From the NCBI RefSeq assembly GCF_042675665.1, contig NZ_JBHTJI010000001.1, positions 1,674,001 through 1,738,000 of the forward strand: a stretch of DNA of 64,000 nt. Reading direction: 5' to 3'. The first letter of the stretch is position 1, and each line of letters opens with the position of its first letter. The translations under genes and the position numbers were made by a program. The DNA comes from Mariniflexile jejuense. GTDB lineage: Bacteria; Bacteroidota; Bacteroidia; Flavobacteriales; Flavobacteriaceae. The notes under the pieces were generated by a model. It made no database searches. It saw only the letters and a program-made list of their open reading frames with translations, and was not told where the DNA came from. Shown one piece after another: positions 25,579-34,064 of the stretch.

Positions 25579-28500
25579 CTATAATCTTAACGAAAAATGC
25601 CCTTTAAACTCGGTTTCATTATTCAATTTAACTGTAAACCAGTAATCTGTAGACACCATTTTTTCCCCTCGAAAAGTTCCATCCCAACCTATATTATTTA
25701 TATTGAGTTGTTTTAGAAGTTTACCATACCTATCATAAATAAACACTTCTGCTTCAGGATAGTTCGAAATTCCTTTTATGTGCCATGTATCATTAACACC
25801 GTCATTATTAGGTGTAAAATATTTAGGATAATCTATAATTGTTACAACTTCAGTATCGGAACCGCAACCTAATTTATCTCTAACTTCAACAGTATAAATA
25901 CCTCCTAAAACATTATTAAAAATAGGATTATTTTGAAAATTTATACCATCTATGGAATATTCAAAATCTCCATCGCCTGACGCTTCAATTTTTATAAAAT
26001 TATCGTCGGACAATTCTTTGTACTCCACATTTGTAATATTTGGAAGTTCGGAACGTATTAACTCAAAATCAAAACTATTTTCACAATAAATACCATTTTT
26101 TTGTTTACCTACTGTGAGCGTATAATTTCCTGCGTTTACTAAATTAGCATCATATGTATTTGAAATAATAGTTCCATCTTGATATTCCCATGTATAGCTA
26201 TCAAGATTGTTTTCTACACTTATTGCTAATGAAGGTTCTAAATTGCATAAAAAATAAGCATCTTCAATAGTAACTGCTGGTAAATAATTCACAACCAAAT
26301 CAAAACTGGTTTCAGAATAACATAAATTATTTAATTCATTCTCAACTTTTACATATATTGTTTGATACCAAGCTGTTGTGTTTTTAAAAGATGTTGGCAA
26401 TGGACTTGGTAGTTGATTTCGAGCAGCATCAAAATATGTTATTTTTAAACCATTTTGATTTCCTATAATTTTAGTACCAATATTAGATAAATCAAAATTT
26501 GCATAACCACTTCCTTCATCACAAGCATATCTAATTGAAGGTTTCTTAATTTGTGGTTGCGAAGCTGTTTTTAAAACCAAAGGCGTTTCAGCATAACAAC
26601 TTGTTAGGGTATTTGTAACTCTAACTGTTATGATTTCTTGATTGGATATGGTGTTTGTATATGGATTTGGTAAGGGACTTGGTAATTGATTTCCGTTAGC
26701 TTTAAAGTAAGTAACTTCCATTCCTGTTTGGTTTCCTAAAACTTGCGATTCTACATTTGATGTATCAAAATACTCTGAAATACCATCATTATTATCATCA
26801 CAACCTATTAGTTCTTGTAATGGATTAGCTACTGGCAACGGGTTTACTATTAACTTAAACGTTTTTTCTGTAGAACAATTTGAATCTGTGTTTTTTGCTT
26901 TTACAGTAATTAATTCTTCATTAATCACAGCATTTTTAATAGCATTTAAAGGCGATACTATTTGCTGACCATTTTGATGAAAAAATTCAACTTGAATATT
27001 AGTTGCTGTTCCAATAATATCGGTTTTTACTTGTTGAAGATTGAATAGTGCAAAACCGTCGGTATCATCATCACATAAATTAATATCTGCAATGTTATTA
27101 GTATTAGGTAAAGGGTTTACAATTAAATCGAAACTTGTTTCGGAATAGCAGCATGGGTTATTTTTATGTGATACTCGAACAGTAATTGTTTCTCTATCCT
27201 TAATGGTGTTTGTAAATGGGTTAGGTAAAGTGTTGTAAGATTTACCAGAACCATCTATATAAGTTATCGTCTTATCTGTTTGACCGCCCAAAACTTGCGA
27301 TTCAATATTTGAAACATTAAAACTTGAAGAAATTCCTGAGTTAATATTATCCTCACAAGCATAAACGTTATTTATTCCATACACATTTGGCGGTTCTTTA
27401 ACATCAATAGTTTCAGTTAAAACTTCTATACTTCCATCTTTACCTGTAACGGTTGCTGTTATGGTATATGTTCCATCTGCTGAAAAATCATGAAATGGCG
27501 ATAAATCTGTTGATGTATTAGTTATACCTGAAGTGGGGTCGCCAAAATCCCAAACTACTGAGGCTACATTTTCCTTTTTTTCTACACTAAATTCTTTTAA
27601 AAACTCTGAGCAAATGTTTGAAATATTCATTTCAAAATTGTTGGTTACGTGGTTTACGTTTCCAGTTACGTTTATATAATAGCTAGTATTTCTTGACTCG
27701 TAAACCCCATATGGCGTACATCCTGTAGTATTTGATTTACTCCAAGAAACATCATTATCAATCTCTGTTCCTGCTATAAATGCAGCAGAATAACCTGTAC
27801 TCCACAAATGATAAACCTCAACAAGTATATTTTCTACATCTTTAGGTACAACTATTGGATTTTCAAATTCTAAATTGAAGATTTTAGGATTATATCTATC
27901 ACTTGAATAAGGAAGTCTTAAGACTTGACTACTACCAATTAAATCAGCAGCAGAAAACGAAGCAGGAAAATTTGAATCAATCTTGTAAATATTAAATTGA
28001 ATTCTAACATCCCAAGCACCTACCGCAGAAAAAGCGACTTGTCCTTTATTAATAATAAACTCTTCATTGTTAGAGATTCCAAAATCATCTAAAACAAACC
28101 TTCTAGAAAAATTAATCGATCCTCCTGAACAACCCCGTTCATTTACCCAAATAGGTTGATCACACACATTATGAGTTAAAGTAGTGGTTGCGCCTAAACT
28201 CTTGTTGTTAAACTTTTCCCCAGTAACATTTATAAAAAAATTGGCATTAGGAATAGGTGTGCTAAGTTTATCTGTAGTAATAAAATCATAATACTCACGG
28301 CAGCCTGAAAACCAAGAAACATCATTATCTTCTTCAGTTCCTGCAATAATAATATCAGTATAGTTGGGGTTATAAGTATCATCAGGTTGACTAGCAACAA
28401 CTAAAATTCTTTCAACCTCAGCAGGAACAACTACTGGAATATTAAATTCTATTTGAATAATTTGTGGAACACCATTAATATAAGGGATTTCTATAGCTCC

Positions 28501-28806
28501 ACCATGGCCAAGCGGCTTAGGTTTTGAATTTGGGAAATTAGAATCTATACTGTAAACACTAACGCTTAAACTGGCACCTTCATAAGATTTGCTAATAGCA
28601 ACCTGACCAGATTTTATAATAAATTGTTCTGTAGTTGATATTCCAAATTCGGAAAGCGTGAATACTCTCGCCCAATATTCATCATATTGGCACCTAGGCA
28701 TACCCGTATCAATAGGCGTATTCCCGACATTATGACTTAAAGTTATTTGCGTATATCCCGTAACAGCAAAACACAACCAAAAAACAAGCGAAAGAATATT
28801 CTTCAT
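25579..28806 (-). CDS. large secreted T9SS type B (gliding-associated) surface protein
   Basis: 1075 residues with a signal peptide (1-19). Residues ~22-202 and ~207-385 are two copies of one domain, each opening with L(S/T)HNV, with FGIS..EFII..GQVA, PIVVP..VE.ILV and AGTE.DNDVSW. A PKD-like domain follows (about 385-470, VSSVVWDFGDPTSG-like), then about five repeats of ~85 residues with paired Cys/Asp motifs such as CDDDTDGFALFNLQ and NPLPN linkers. The C-terminal ~85 residues form the gliding-motility-associated type B signal: YPKYFTPNNDGVNDTWHI and IYDRYGKLLKQL. It should be exported by T9SS to the cell surface, possibly as an adhesin. Two TAnnTTTG elements precede it. Confidence 0.9.
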   Translation of the reverse strand: MKNILSLVFWLCFAVTGYTQITLSHNVGNTPIDTGMPRCQYDEYWARVFTLSEFGISTTEQFIIKSGQVAISKSYEGASLSVSVYSIDSNFPNSKPKPLGHGGAIEIPYINGVPQIIQIEFNIPVVVPAEVERILVVASQPDDTYNPNYTDIIIAGTEEDNDVSWFSGCREYYDFITTDKLSTPIPNANFFINVTGEKFNNKSLGATTTLTHNVCDQPIWVNERGCSGGSINFSRRFVLDDFGISNNEEFIINKGQVAFSAVGAWDVRIQFNIYKIDSNFPASFSAADLIGSSQVLRLPYSSDRYNPKIFNLEFENPIVVPKDVENILVEVYHLWSTGYSAAFIAGTEIDNDVSWSKSNTTGCTPYGVYESRNTSYYINVTGNVNHVTNNFEMNISNICSEFLKEFSVEKKENVASVVWDFGDPTSGITNTSTDLSPFHDFSADGTYTITATVTGKDGSIEVLTETIDVKEPPNVYGINNVYACEDNINSGISSSFNVSNIESQVLGGQTDKTITYIDGSGKSYNTLPNPFTNTIKDRETITVRVSHKNNPCCYSETSFDLIVNPLPNTNNIADINLCDDDTDGFALFNLQQVKTDIIGTATNIQVEFFHQNGQQIVSPLNAIKNAVINEELITVKAKNTDSNCSTEKTFKLIVNPLPVANPLQELIGCDDNNDGISEYFDTSNVESQVLGNQTGMEVTYFKANGNQLPSPLPNPYTNTISNQEIITVRVTNTLTSCYAETPLVLKTASQPQIKKPSIRYACDEGSGYANFDLSNIGTKIIGNQNGLKITYFDAARNQLPSPLPTSFKNTTAWYQTIYVKVENELNNLCYSETSFDLVVNYLPAVTIEDAYFLCNLEPSLAISVENNLDSYTWEYQDGTIISNTYDANLVNAGNYTLTVGKQKNGIYCENSFDFELIRSELPNITNVEYKELSDDNFIKIEASGDGDFEYSIDGINFQNNPIFNNVLGGIYTVEVRDKLGCGSDTEVVTIIDYPKYFTPNNDGVNDTWHIKGISNYPEAEVFIYDRYGKLLKQLNINNIGWDGTFRGEKMVSTDYWFTVKLNNETEFKGHFSLRL

Positions 28807-28810
28807 TTAA

Positions 28811-28866
28811 CAAATATATAAAACATGATTATATATAGTTATGTTTTTAGTTTTAAAACAAAAATA
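28811..28866 (-). promoter_or_regulatory. two -7 elements upstream of the T9SS type B gene
   Basis: Exact TAnnTTTG matches on the minus strand: TATTTTTG at 28859-28866 (leader about 50 nt) and TATATTTG at 28811-28818, only 4 nt before the ATG. Either or both could be used; no -33 TTG at the normal distance was found. Confidence 0.4.
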
Positions 28867-28894
28867 AACGTTAAGTATTAAAAAATAATACTTT

Positions 28895-29578
28895 TTAAGG
28901 CGTAGAATTAGAAACCTGCAACAACTTCCCGTTGTAATATTTATTTCCGTTTAGCGAAAAATCAAAAATATACTGCGCCATTTCTAAAGCCGAAGTTGAT
29001 GCTACATAACCAGGAAAGGCTTCTTCTAGCATTTCGGTTTGTACAGCACCTAACGCCAATACATTAAATGAAATACCTGTGTTTTTATATTCTTCTGCCA
29101 ATAATTCGGTAAGTGTTATAACAGCACCTTTACTTGAGCTGTAGGCTGCCAATCCTGGGAATTTCATACTACCCTGCACACCACCCATAGAACTAATAGT
29201 TACCACATGGCTGCTCTTTTTCATAAAAGGCAAAACAATTCGGGTTAATTCTGCAACTCCAAATACGTTTGTTTTATAAACGGATTCAAATTCTTTCATA
29301 GAAAGTTCTGAGAATGGTTTATTTACAAGTGTTCCTGCATTGTTAATTAATACATCTACTTGTTGCCAATTGGTTTTTATAAAATGTTCAACTTTTTTAT
29401 AAGCTTCAGCATCATTTAAATCCAAAGAGAATGCCGTAACATTTCTTAATTTCAAATCTTGCACTGGTTTTTCATTCCGCGAAAGCGCTAAGATATTATA
29501 ACCTTGTTTTGAAAACAATTGTACTAACTCAAAACCAATACCTCTACTTGTACCTGTAATAATTATATTCTTACTCAT
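28895..29578 (-). CDS. short-chain dehydrogenase/reductase
   Basis: 227 residues: the NAD(P)-binding motif TGTSRGIGFEL at the N-terminus, NNAG, Ser in VTISSMGG, and catalytic YSSSKGA (Tyr-x3-Lys). It is a classical SDR of unknown substrate. Its start overlaps the M28 peptidase stop by 8 nt (29571-29578), so the pair is an operon. One copy of the 13-mer CGCTTTCGCGGAA lies within it, on the coding strand. Confidence 0.92.
   Translation of the reverse strand: MSKNIIITGTSRGIGFELVQLFSKQGYNILALSRNEKPVQDLKLRNVTAFSLDLNDAEAYKKVEHFIKTNWQQVDVLINNAGTLVNKPFSELSMKEFESVYKTNVFGVAELTRIVLPFMKKSSHVVTISSMGGVQGSMKFPGLAAYSSSKGAVITLTELLAEEYKNTGISFNVLALGAVQTEMLEEAFPGYVASTSALEMAQYIFDFSLNGNKYYNGKLLQVSNSTP
29475..29487 (-). 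repeat. 13-mer CGCTTTCGCGGAA, copy 3
   Basis: Exact word on the minus strand within the SDR coding sequence (codons for the ALSRNEK region). Confidence 0.8.
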
Positions 29579-30560
29579 TGCTCATTTTAATTTCTTTGGT
29601 TGGGGTATTGCACATACTTTCAATAGCTGGAATTACTTTATTTATTAAACTTGCCATGTGGTTGTAGTCTAATTTATCTGCTTCATCATCTACATGATGG
29701 TAGTAATCGTAATTGGATAAATCGCAACTAGAGATGGTTTGACAAGGCAATTTAAACTCTTGGTAAAATGCGTAATTATCAGAATGCTTAAACAAGTCGT
29801 ATTTTTTTGATACTTCAGAAAAACCAGTAAGGTTTGAGTTGGTGTATTCATTTATTTTAGCAGACATATTTGACAAATCGTAACCCGTAACAAACGCATC
29901 GTAAGGTCTATCTGTAAAAGGCACACCAATCATTTCAAAATTCAACATGGTGTATAAGTTTATATTTTGCTCTTTCAGCTTTTTAGCCAAATGTTCAGAG
30001 CCTTTTAATCCTTTTTCTTCCGCAGAAAATAAAGCTATAATAATGCTTCTTTTGTTGTTTTTGGAAGCTGCAAAATAGTTGGCAATTTCTAAAACACCAC
30101 TTGTTCCAGCTGCATTATCGTTTGCGCCGTTTGCAATTACATCATCATTTACTTTTTTTGCTGAACCAATGTGGTCGTAATGTGCTCCAATTATAACAAC
30201 TTCATTTTTAAGGATTTCATCATTTCCTTCTATAAAACCCACAATATTATATGCATCTACACCTTTTAAATTAAAACTATCTCTATATGTTTTAAAATAA
30301 GATTTAATATTATTTTGTTTGAAGCTATTTTCAATATAAATGGCTGCTTTTTCAATACCTTCTGAACCTGTATCTCGGCCTTGCAGTTCATCTGAAGCTA
30401 AGAAGCTAACGATACTTTTTAGCTTTTCACTTGTAACTACATCACTTTTTGATGCCTTTGGAATAACATTTTCACTTGGATTTTGATTGTTTATTATAAC
30501 CGTTGATGATTTACAACCGAATGATAGTATTAATAATAAAAGAAAACCTATTTTTTTCAT
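29571..30560 (-). CDS. M28 family zinc aminopeptidase, lipoprotein
   Basis: 329 residues. The N-terminus (MKKIGFLLLLILSFGC) is a lipoprotein signal with Cys16. Zinc-binding residues appear in IGAHYDHIGS, NGANDNAAGTSG, and FSAEEKGLKGSEHL (catalytic Glu pair), with a late His in YHHVDDEAD, all as in M28 aminopeptidases. It is expected to sit in the periplasm on the outer membrane inner leaflet and trim peptides. The SDR gene overlaps its 3' end by 8 nt. Confidence 0.93.
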   Translation of the reverse strand: MKKIGFLLLLILSFGCKSSTVIINNQNPSENVIPKASKSDVVTSEKLKSIVSFLASDELQGRDTGSEGIEKAAIYIENSFKQNNIKSYFKTYRDSFNLKGVDAYNIVGFIEGNDEILKNEVVIIGAHYDHIGSAKKVNDDVIANGANDNAAGTSGVLEIANYFAASKNNKRSIIIALFSAEEKGLKGSEHLAKKLKEQNINLYTMLNFEMIGVPFTDRPYDAFVTGYDLSNMSAKINEYTNSNLTGFSEVSKKYDLFKHSDNYAFYQEFKLPCQTISSCDLSNYDYYHHVDDEADKLDYNHMASLINKVIPAIESMCNTPTKEIKMSNE

Positions 30561-30589
30561 TTGAAATTTATTTGAGTTTAAAGATAAAA

Positions 30590-30621
30590 AAAACCTGCTT
30601 CAAACTAATGAAACAGGTTTT
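30590..30621 (-). terminator. terminator of the pdhA-pdhC operon
   Basis: 12-bp inverted repeat aaaacctgcttc / gaaacaggtttt with one G-T type mismatch and an 8-nt loop, flanked by an A-run on the plus strand that reads as T-run on the minus strand. It lies ~35 nt past the pdhC stop. Confidence 0.7.
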
Positions 30622-30632
30622 AATATTAATAG

Positions 30633-30652
30633 ATTCCTGCATACGCAGGAAT
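30633..30652. repeat. palindrome ATTCCTGC-N4-GCAGGAAT
   Basis: Perfect 8-bp arms with loop atac, located 3 nt after the pdhC stop and before the terminator hairpin. The same arms recur at 57043-57062 and, imperfectly, at 56992-57008 and 2733-2752. Confidence 0.75.
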
Positions 30653-30655
30653 TGA

Positions 30656-32275
30656 TTATACTAACATAGTCACAGGGTTTTCAATATAGCCTTTCAATGT
30701 TTGAAGGAATTGAGCACCTGTTGAGCCATCAACCGTTCGGTGGTCGCATGCTAAAGACAATTTCATAGTGTTTCCAACTACTATTTGTCCGTTTTTAACT
30801 ACTGGCTTTTCAACAATATTACCAACAGAAAGAATTGCAGAATTTGGTTGGTTGATAATAGAGGTAAATGTATCAATACCAAACATACCTAAGTTAGAAA
30901 CAGTAAATGTACTACCTTCCATTTCTGCAGGTGTTAACTTTTTGTTTTTAGCTTTACCGGCAAGATCTCTAACGGCAGCACCTATTTGAGGTAAACTTTG
31001 CTCGCTTGCAAACTTTACTACTGGCACAACCAATCCGTCTGGAACCGCAACCGCAACACCAATATGAACGTGGTTATTTAAACGCATTTTATCTGCAAAC
31101 CATTGTGAATTTACTTGTGGATGTTGTTTTAATGCTAAAGCACAAGCTTTAACCACTATATCGTTATAAGATATTTTAGTATCTGGAATGCTATTGAATT
31201 GCGTACGGAATGAAATTGCATTTTCCATATCAAATTCAACACTTAAATAATAATGAGGTGCTGTAAATTTAGAATTTGTTAATGCTTTTGCAATAGCTTT
31301 ACGCATTTGCGAGTTTGGTACATCTTCAAAATCTTCTTGACCAGCAGGTACAAATTTGCCAACTGATGCAGCACCTGATGCAGCAGGAACAAAATTTTCT
31401 ACATCTGTTTTTACAATACGTCCGTTTTCACCCGAACCTTGTACTTGATTTAGGTTAATACCTTTTTCTTCGGCAATCTTTTTTGCTAATGGCGAAATAA
31501 ATAAACGACCGTTTGACGTTGAAGTAACAACTGGTTTAGCTACTTTAGCTTCTGCTTTAGGTGCTTCAACTTTAGGTTCTACTTTTGGAGCTTCTTGTTT
31601 TGGAGCTTCTTCTTTTTTTGCAGGTACAGATGAAGAAAAATTAGCAGCAACTCCAGAAACATCAGTTCCTGCAGGTCCTATAATAGCTAATAAAGCATCT
31701 ACTTTAGCAGATTCTCCTTCTTGTAACCCTATGTATAATAATGTACCTGATTGGAATGATTCAAATTCCATGGTAGCTTTATCAGTTTCAATTTCAGCTA
31801 AAATATCACCTTCAGATACTTTATCACCTACTTTTTTAAGCCATGTTGCTACAGTACCTTCTTCCATAGTATCACTTAAACGAGGCATAGCTACCACTAT
31901 AACACCTTCTGGCAATTCAGCATTTGCTGGTGCTTCATTTTTAGTTTCAACTGGAGTGTTTGCAGCTTCTTTAGTAACTTCTTTAACTTCAGGTTTTGGT
32001 GCACTTTCACCATTTAATAACCCAGAAATATCTTCACCTGGTTCTCCAATGATGGCTAAAAGTTCGTCTACTTTCGTAGTTTGACCTTCTTGAATACCAA
32101 TATAAAGCAATGTACCTTCATGAAACGATTCAAACTCCATAGTTGCTTTATCGGTTTCAATTTCTGCTAAAATATCACCTTCACTAATTTTGTCACCAAC
32201 TTTTTTTAACCAAGCAGCAACAGTTCCTTCTTCCATTGTATCGCTTAAACGCGGCATATTTATAATTTCTGCCAT
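30656..32275 (-). CDS. pdhC: pyruvate dehydrogenase complex E2, dihydrolipoamide acetyltransferase
   Basis: 539 residues. Two lipoyl domains lie at about 1-76 and 128-203 with lipoylated K43 and K166, each in EIETDKATMEFESF. A Pro/Ala/Lys/Glu linker, the E3-binding domain around ISPLAKKIAEEKG (~260-296) and the acetyltransferase core follow, ending in DHRTVDGSTGAQF with catalytic H512. E2 forms the core of the complex that makes acetyl-CoA. It starts 3 nt after the pdhA stop. The E1 beta subunit and E3 are not in the window, so the complex is encoded at several loci. Confidence 0.95.
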   Translation of the reverse strand: MAEIINMPRLSDTMEEGTVAAWLKKVGDKISEGDILAEIETDKATMEFESFHEGTLLYIGIQEGQTTKVDELLAIIGEPGEDISGLLNGESAPKPEVKEVTKEAANTPVETKNEAPANAELPEGVIVVAMPRLSDTMEEGTVATWLKKVGDKVSEGDILAEIETDKATMEFESFQSGTLLYIGLQEGESAKVDALLAIIGPAGTDVSGVAANFSSSVPAKKEEAPKQEAPKVEPKVEAPKAEAKVAKPVVTSTSNGRLFISPLAKKIAEEKGINLNQVQGSGENGRIVKTDVENFVPAASGAASVGKFVPAGQEDFEDVPNSQMRKAIAKALTNSKFTAPHYYLSVEFDMENAISFRTQFNSIPDTKISYNDIVVKACALALKQHPQVNSQWFADKMRLNNHVHIGVAVAVPDGLVVPVVKFASEQSLPQIGAAVRDLAGKAKNKKLTPAEMEGSTFTVSNLGMFGIDTFTSIINQPNSAILSVGNIVEKPVVKNGQIVVGNTMKLSLACDHRTVDGSTGAQFLQTLKGYIENPVTMLV

Positions 32276-32278
32276 AAC

Positions 32279-33277
32279 TTATATTTTGTGTTGAATAAAT
32301 GGATAATCTTGTTGTTCGTAAACCATGTCGTAAAGTTGCTGTTTGTCTGGAAAAGGCGACTCTTCAGCAAATTTTTCACATTCATTAACTAAATCTTTAA
32401 CACGTTTATCTATTACTTTAAGATCATCTTCAGAAGCATATTTCTTTTCAAGAATAATATCTTTCACTTGTGTTATAGGATCAATTTTCTTGTATTCTTC
32501 TACTTCGTCTTTTGTTCTATAATGTTGAGCATCACTCATTGAATGCCCTCTATATCTGTATGTTTTTAACTCTAAAAATGTTGGTCCATCACCACGACGT
32601 GCGCGTTGAATAGCCTCATCAAAAGCTTCTGCTACTTTTATTGGGTTCATTCCATCTACTGGTCCGCAAGGCATTTCATAACCTTTTCCTAGTTTCCAAA
32701 TTTCGGTGTGATTTGCAGTACGCTCTACAGAAGTTCCCATAGCATAACCATTGTTTTCACAAACAAATACAACTGGAAGTTTCCATAGCATTGCTAAATT
32801 GAATGTTTCGTGAAGCGAACCTTGTCTAGCTGCGCCATCTCCAAAACAGCAAATGGTTACACCATCAACACCATTATATTTATCACCAAAAGCCATACCT
32901 GCACCTAAAGGAATTTGACCTCCAACAATACCATGACCACCATAAAAACGGAATTCTTTAGAAAAAATGTGCATTGAACCACCCATACCTTTGGAAGTAC
33001 CAGTTGCTTTTCCATATAATTCTGCCATAACACGTCTAGGATCTTCTCCCATACCTATTGGTTGCACGTGATTTCTATAAGCAGTAATCATTTTATCTTT
33101 AGTCAAGTCCATAGCATGCAAAGCACCTGCTAAAACAGCTTCTTGACCGTTGTATAAATGAAGAAATCCTCTTACTTTTTGTTGAATGTAAACGGCAGCA
33201 AGTTTGTCTTCAAACTTTCTCCAGAATAACATGTCTTCGTACCATTTGAGGTAAACCTCTTTTGTGATTTTTTGCAT
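32279..33277 (-). CDS. pdhA: pyruvate dehydrogenase E1 component, alpha subunit
   Basis: 332 residues. The thiamine pyrophosphate motif begins at GDGAARQGSLHE (146-) and ends with CENNGYAMGT; YRGHSMSDAQHYRTKDE is the conserved phosphorylation-loop region. Length and motifs fit the alpha subunit of a heterotetrameric E1, which decarboxylates pyruvate and reductively acetylates the E2 lipoyl arm. The beta subunit must be encoded elsewhere. It is expressed from a strong-looking promoter at 33311-33339 and is preceded by AGGAG 5 nt before the ATG, a Shine-Dalgarno-like sequence that is rare in this phylum. Confidence 0.95.
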   Translation of the reverse strand: MQKITKEVYLKWYEDMLFWRKFEDKLAAVYIQQKVRGFLHLYNGQEAVLAGALHAMDLTKDKMITAYRNHVQPIGMGEDPRRVMAELYGKATGTSKGMGGSMHIFSKEFRFYGGHGIVGGQIPLGAGMAFGDKYNGVDGVTICCFGDGAARQGSLHETFNLAMLWKLPVVFVCENNGYAMGTSVERTANHTEIWKLGKGYEMPCGPVDGMNPIKVAEAFDEAIQRARRGDGPTFLELKTYRYRGHSMSDAQHYRTKDEVEEYKKIDPITQVKDIILEKKYASEDDLKVIDKRVKDLVNECEKFAEESPFPDKQQLYDMVYEQQDYPFIQHKI

Positions 33278-33310
33278 TGACTCCTAATAAAATTTTAATT
33301 TCGCTAATTA

Positions 33311-33339
33311 CAAAAGTAATACATTACGAGGTATTGCAA
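33311..33339 (-). promoter_or_regulatory. pdhA-pdhC promoter
   Basis: On the minus strand TTG (33339-33337), 18-nt spacer, TACTTTTG (33318-33311): both consensus elements at the expected spacing, 33 nt before the pdhA ATG. Confidence 0.75.
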
Positions 33340-33372
33340 AAATGCAATTTGCTTAAAGTATAAAAAATATGA

Positions 33373-33408
33373 AAAAAAACAACGGTTTATATACAATGTT
33401 GTTTTTTT
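33373..33408 (-). terminator. terminator of cdd
   Basis: Perfect 11-bp inverted repeat aaaaaaacaac / gttgttttttt with a 14-nt loop between cdd and the pdhA promoter; on the minus strand it ends in a T-run. Confidence 0.75.
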
Positions 33409-33489
33409 ATCAATTTTTTATGTTGAAAATTGCTGTTTTGAAAATTTCAAACGTTTAAGCAAACGCAAAATCGCTAAAATCAATAAAAA

Positions 33490-33972
33490 TTACAACGCCG
33501 ATTTATCGAAAACAAAGGGTAAAAGATTAGCTAATGAAGCAGATTTGGCGATTTGTCCTGCTTCACCCATAAAATAAATTTCTATAGGTGTTTCTTGCTT
33601 CACTTCATATTCTGAAATGGCTTGTCTACAAGCGCCACATGGCGGAATTGGACTTAATGTTGGTTTACTTTTTGAAGTGGCTGAAATTGCCATTTTCACA
33701 ACTTTAGCATTTGGATATTGCGAACCTGCATAATAAATAGCTGTACGTTCTGCACATAAACCTGATGGATATGACGCGTTTTCTTGGTTATTTCCTGTAA
33801 CAACTTCACCATTATCTAAAAGTAATGCTGCTCCAACATTAAAATTTGAATATGGCGCATAGGCTTTACCTCTAACTTCTATAGCTTTTTGCATTAAAAA
33901 AACAACATCATTTGGAAGTTCGTTTAAATTTTCAAAAATGTGTAATGTTGATGTTATTTGTACTTCCTTCAT
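33490..33972 (-). CDS. cdd: cytidine deaminase
   Basis: 160 residues of the homotetrameric cytidine deaminase type. Zinc ligands and catalytic Glu are C73 and E75 in GLCAERTAIY and C112/C115 in PPCGACRQA. YSNFNVGAALL is the substrate-binding strand. It deaminates cytidine and deoxycytidine in pyrimidine salvage. It stands alone between the porV terminator and its own terminator; a possible TAACTTTA element lies just upstream. Confidence 0.95.
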   Translation of the reverse strand: MKEVQITSTLHIFENLNELPNDVVFLMQKAIEVRGKAYAPYSNFNVGAALLLDNGEVVTGNNQENASYPSGLCAERTAIYYAGSQYPNAKVVKMAISATSKSKPTLSPIPPCGACRQAISEYEVKQETPIEIYFMGEAGQIAKSASLANLLPFVFDKSAL

Positions 33973-34010
33973 AAATTTCTTTTCAATAAAGTTAAAAAAC
34001 TATTTTAAAC

Positions 34011-34043
34011 AAAAAAACTATTGCTGTTGGCAATAGTTTTTTT
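34011..34043 (-). terminator. terminator of porV
   Basis: Perfect 14-bp inverted repeat aaaaaaactattgc / gcaatagttttttt with a 5-nt loop, 21 nt after the porV stop. Confidence 0.85.
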
Positions 34044-34064
34044 GTATTAATAAATAATGTTATT

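Noticed and set aside
31731..32084. 117-codon open frame antisense to the E2 gene
   Set aside because: Mirror of the repetitive lipoyl/linker coding region, Ser/Thr/Pro-rich and without a domain.
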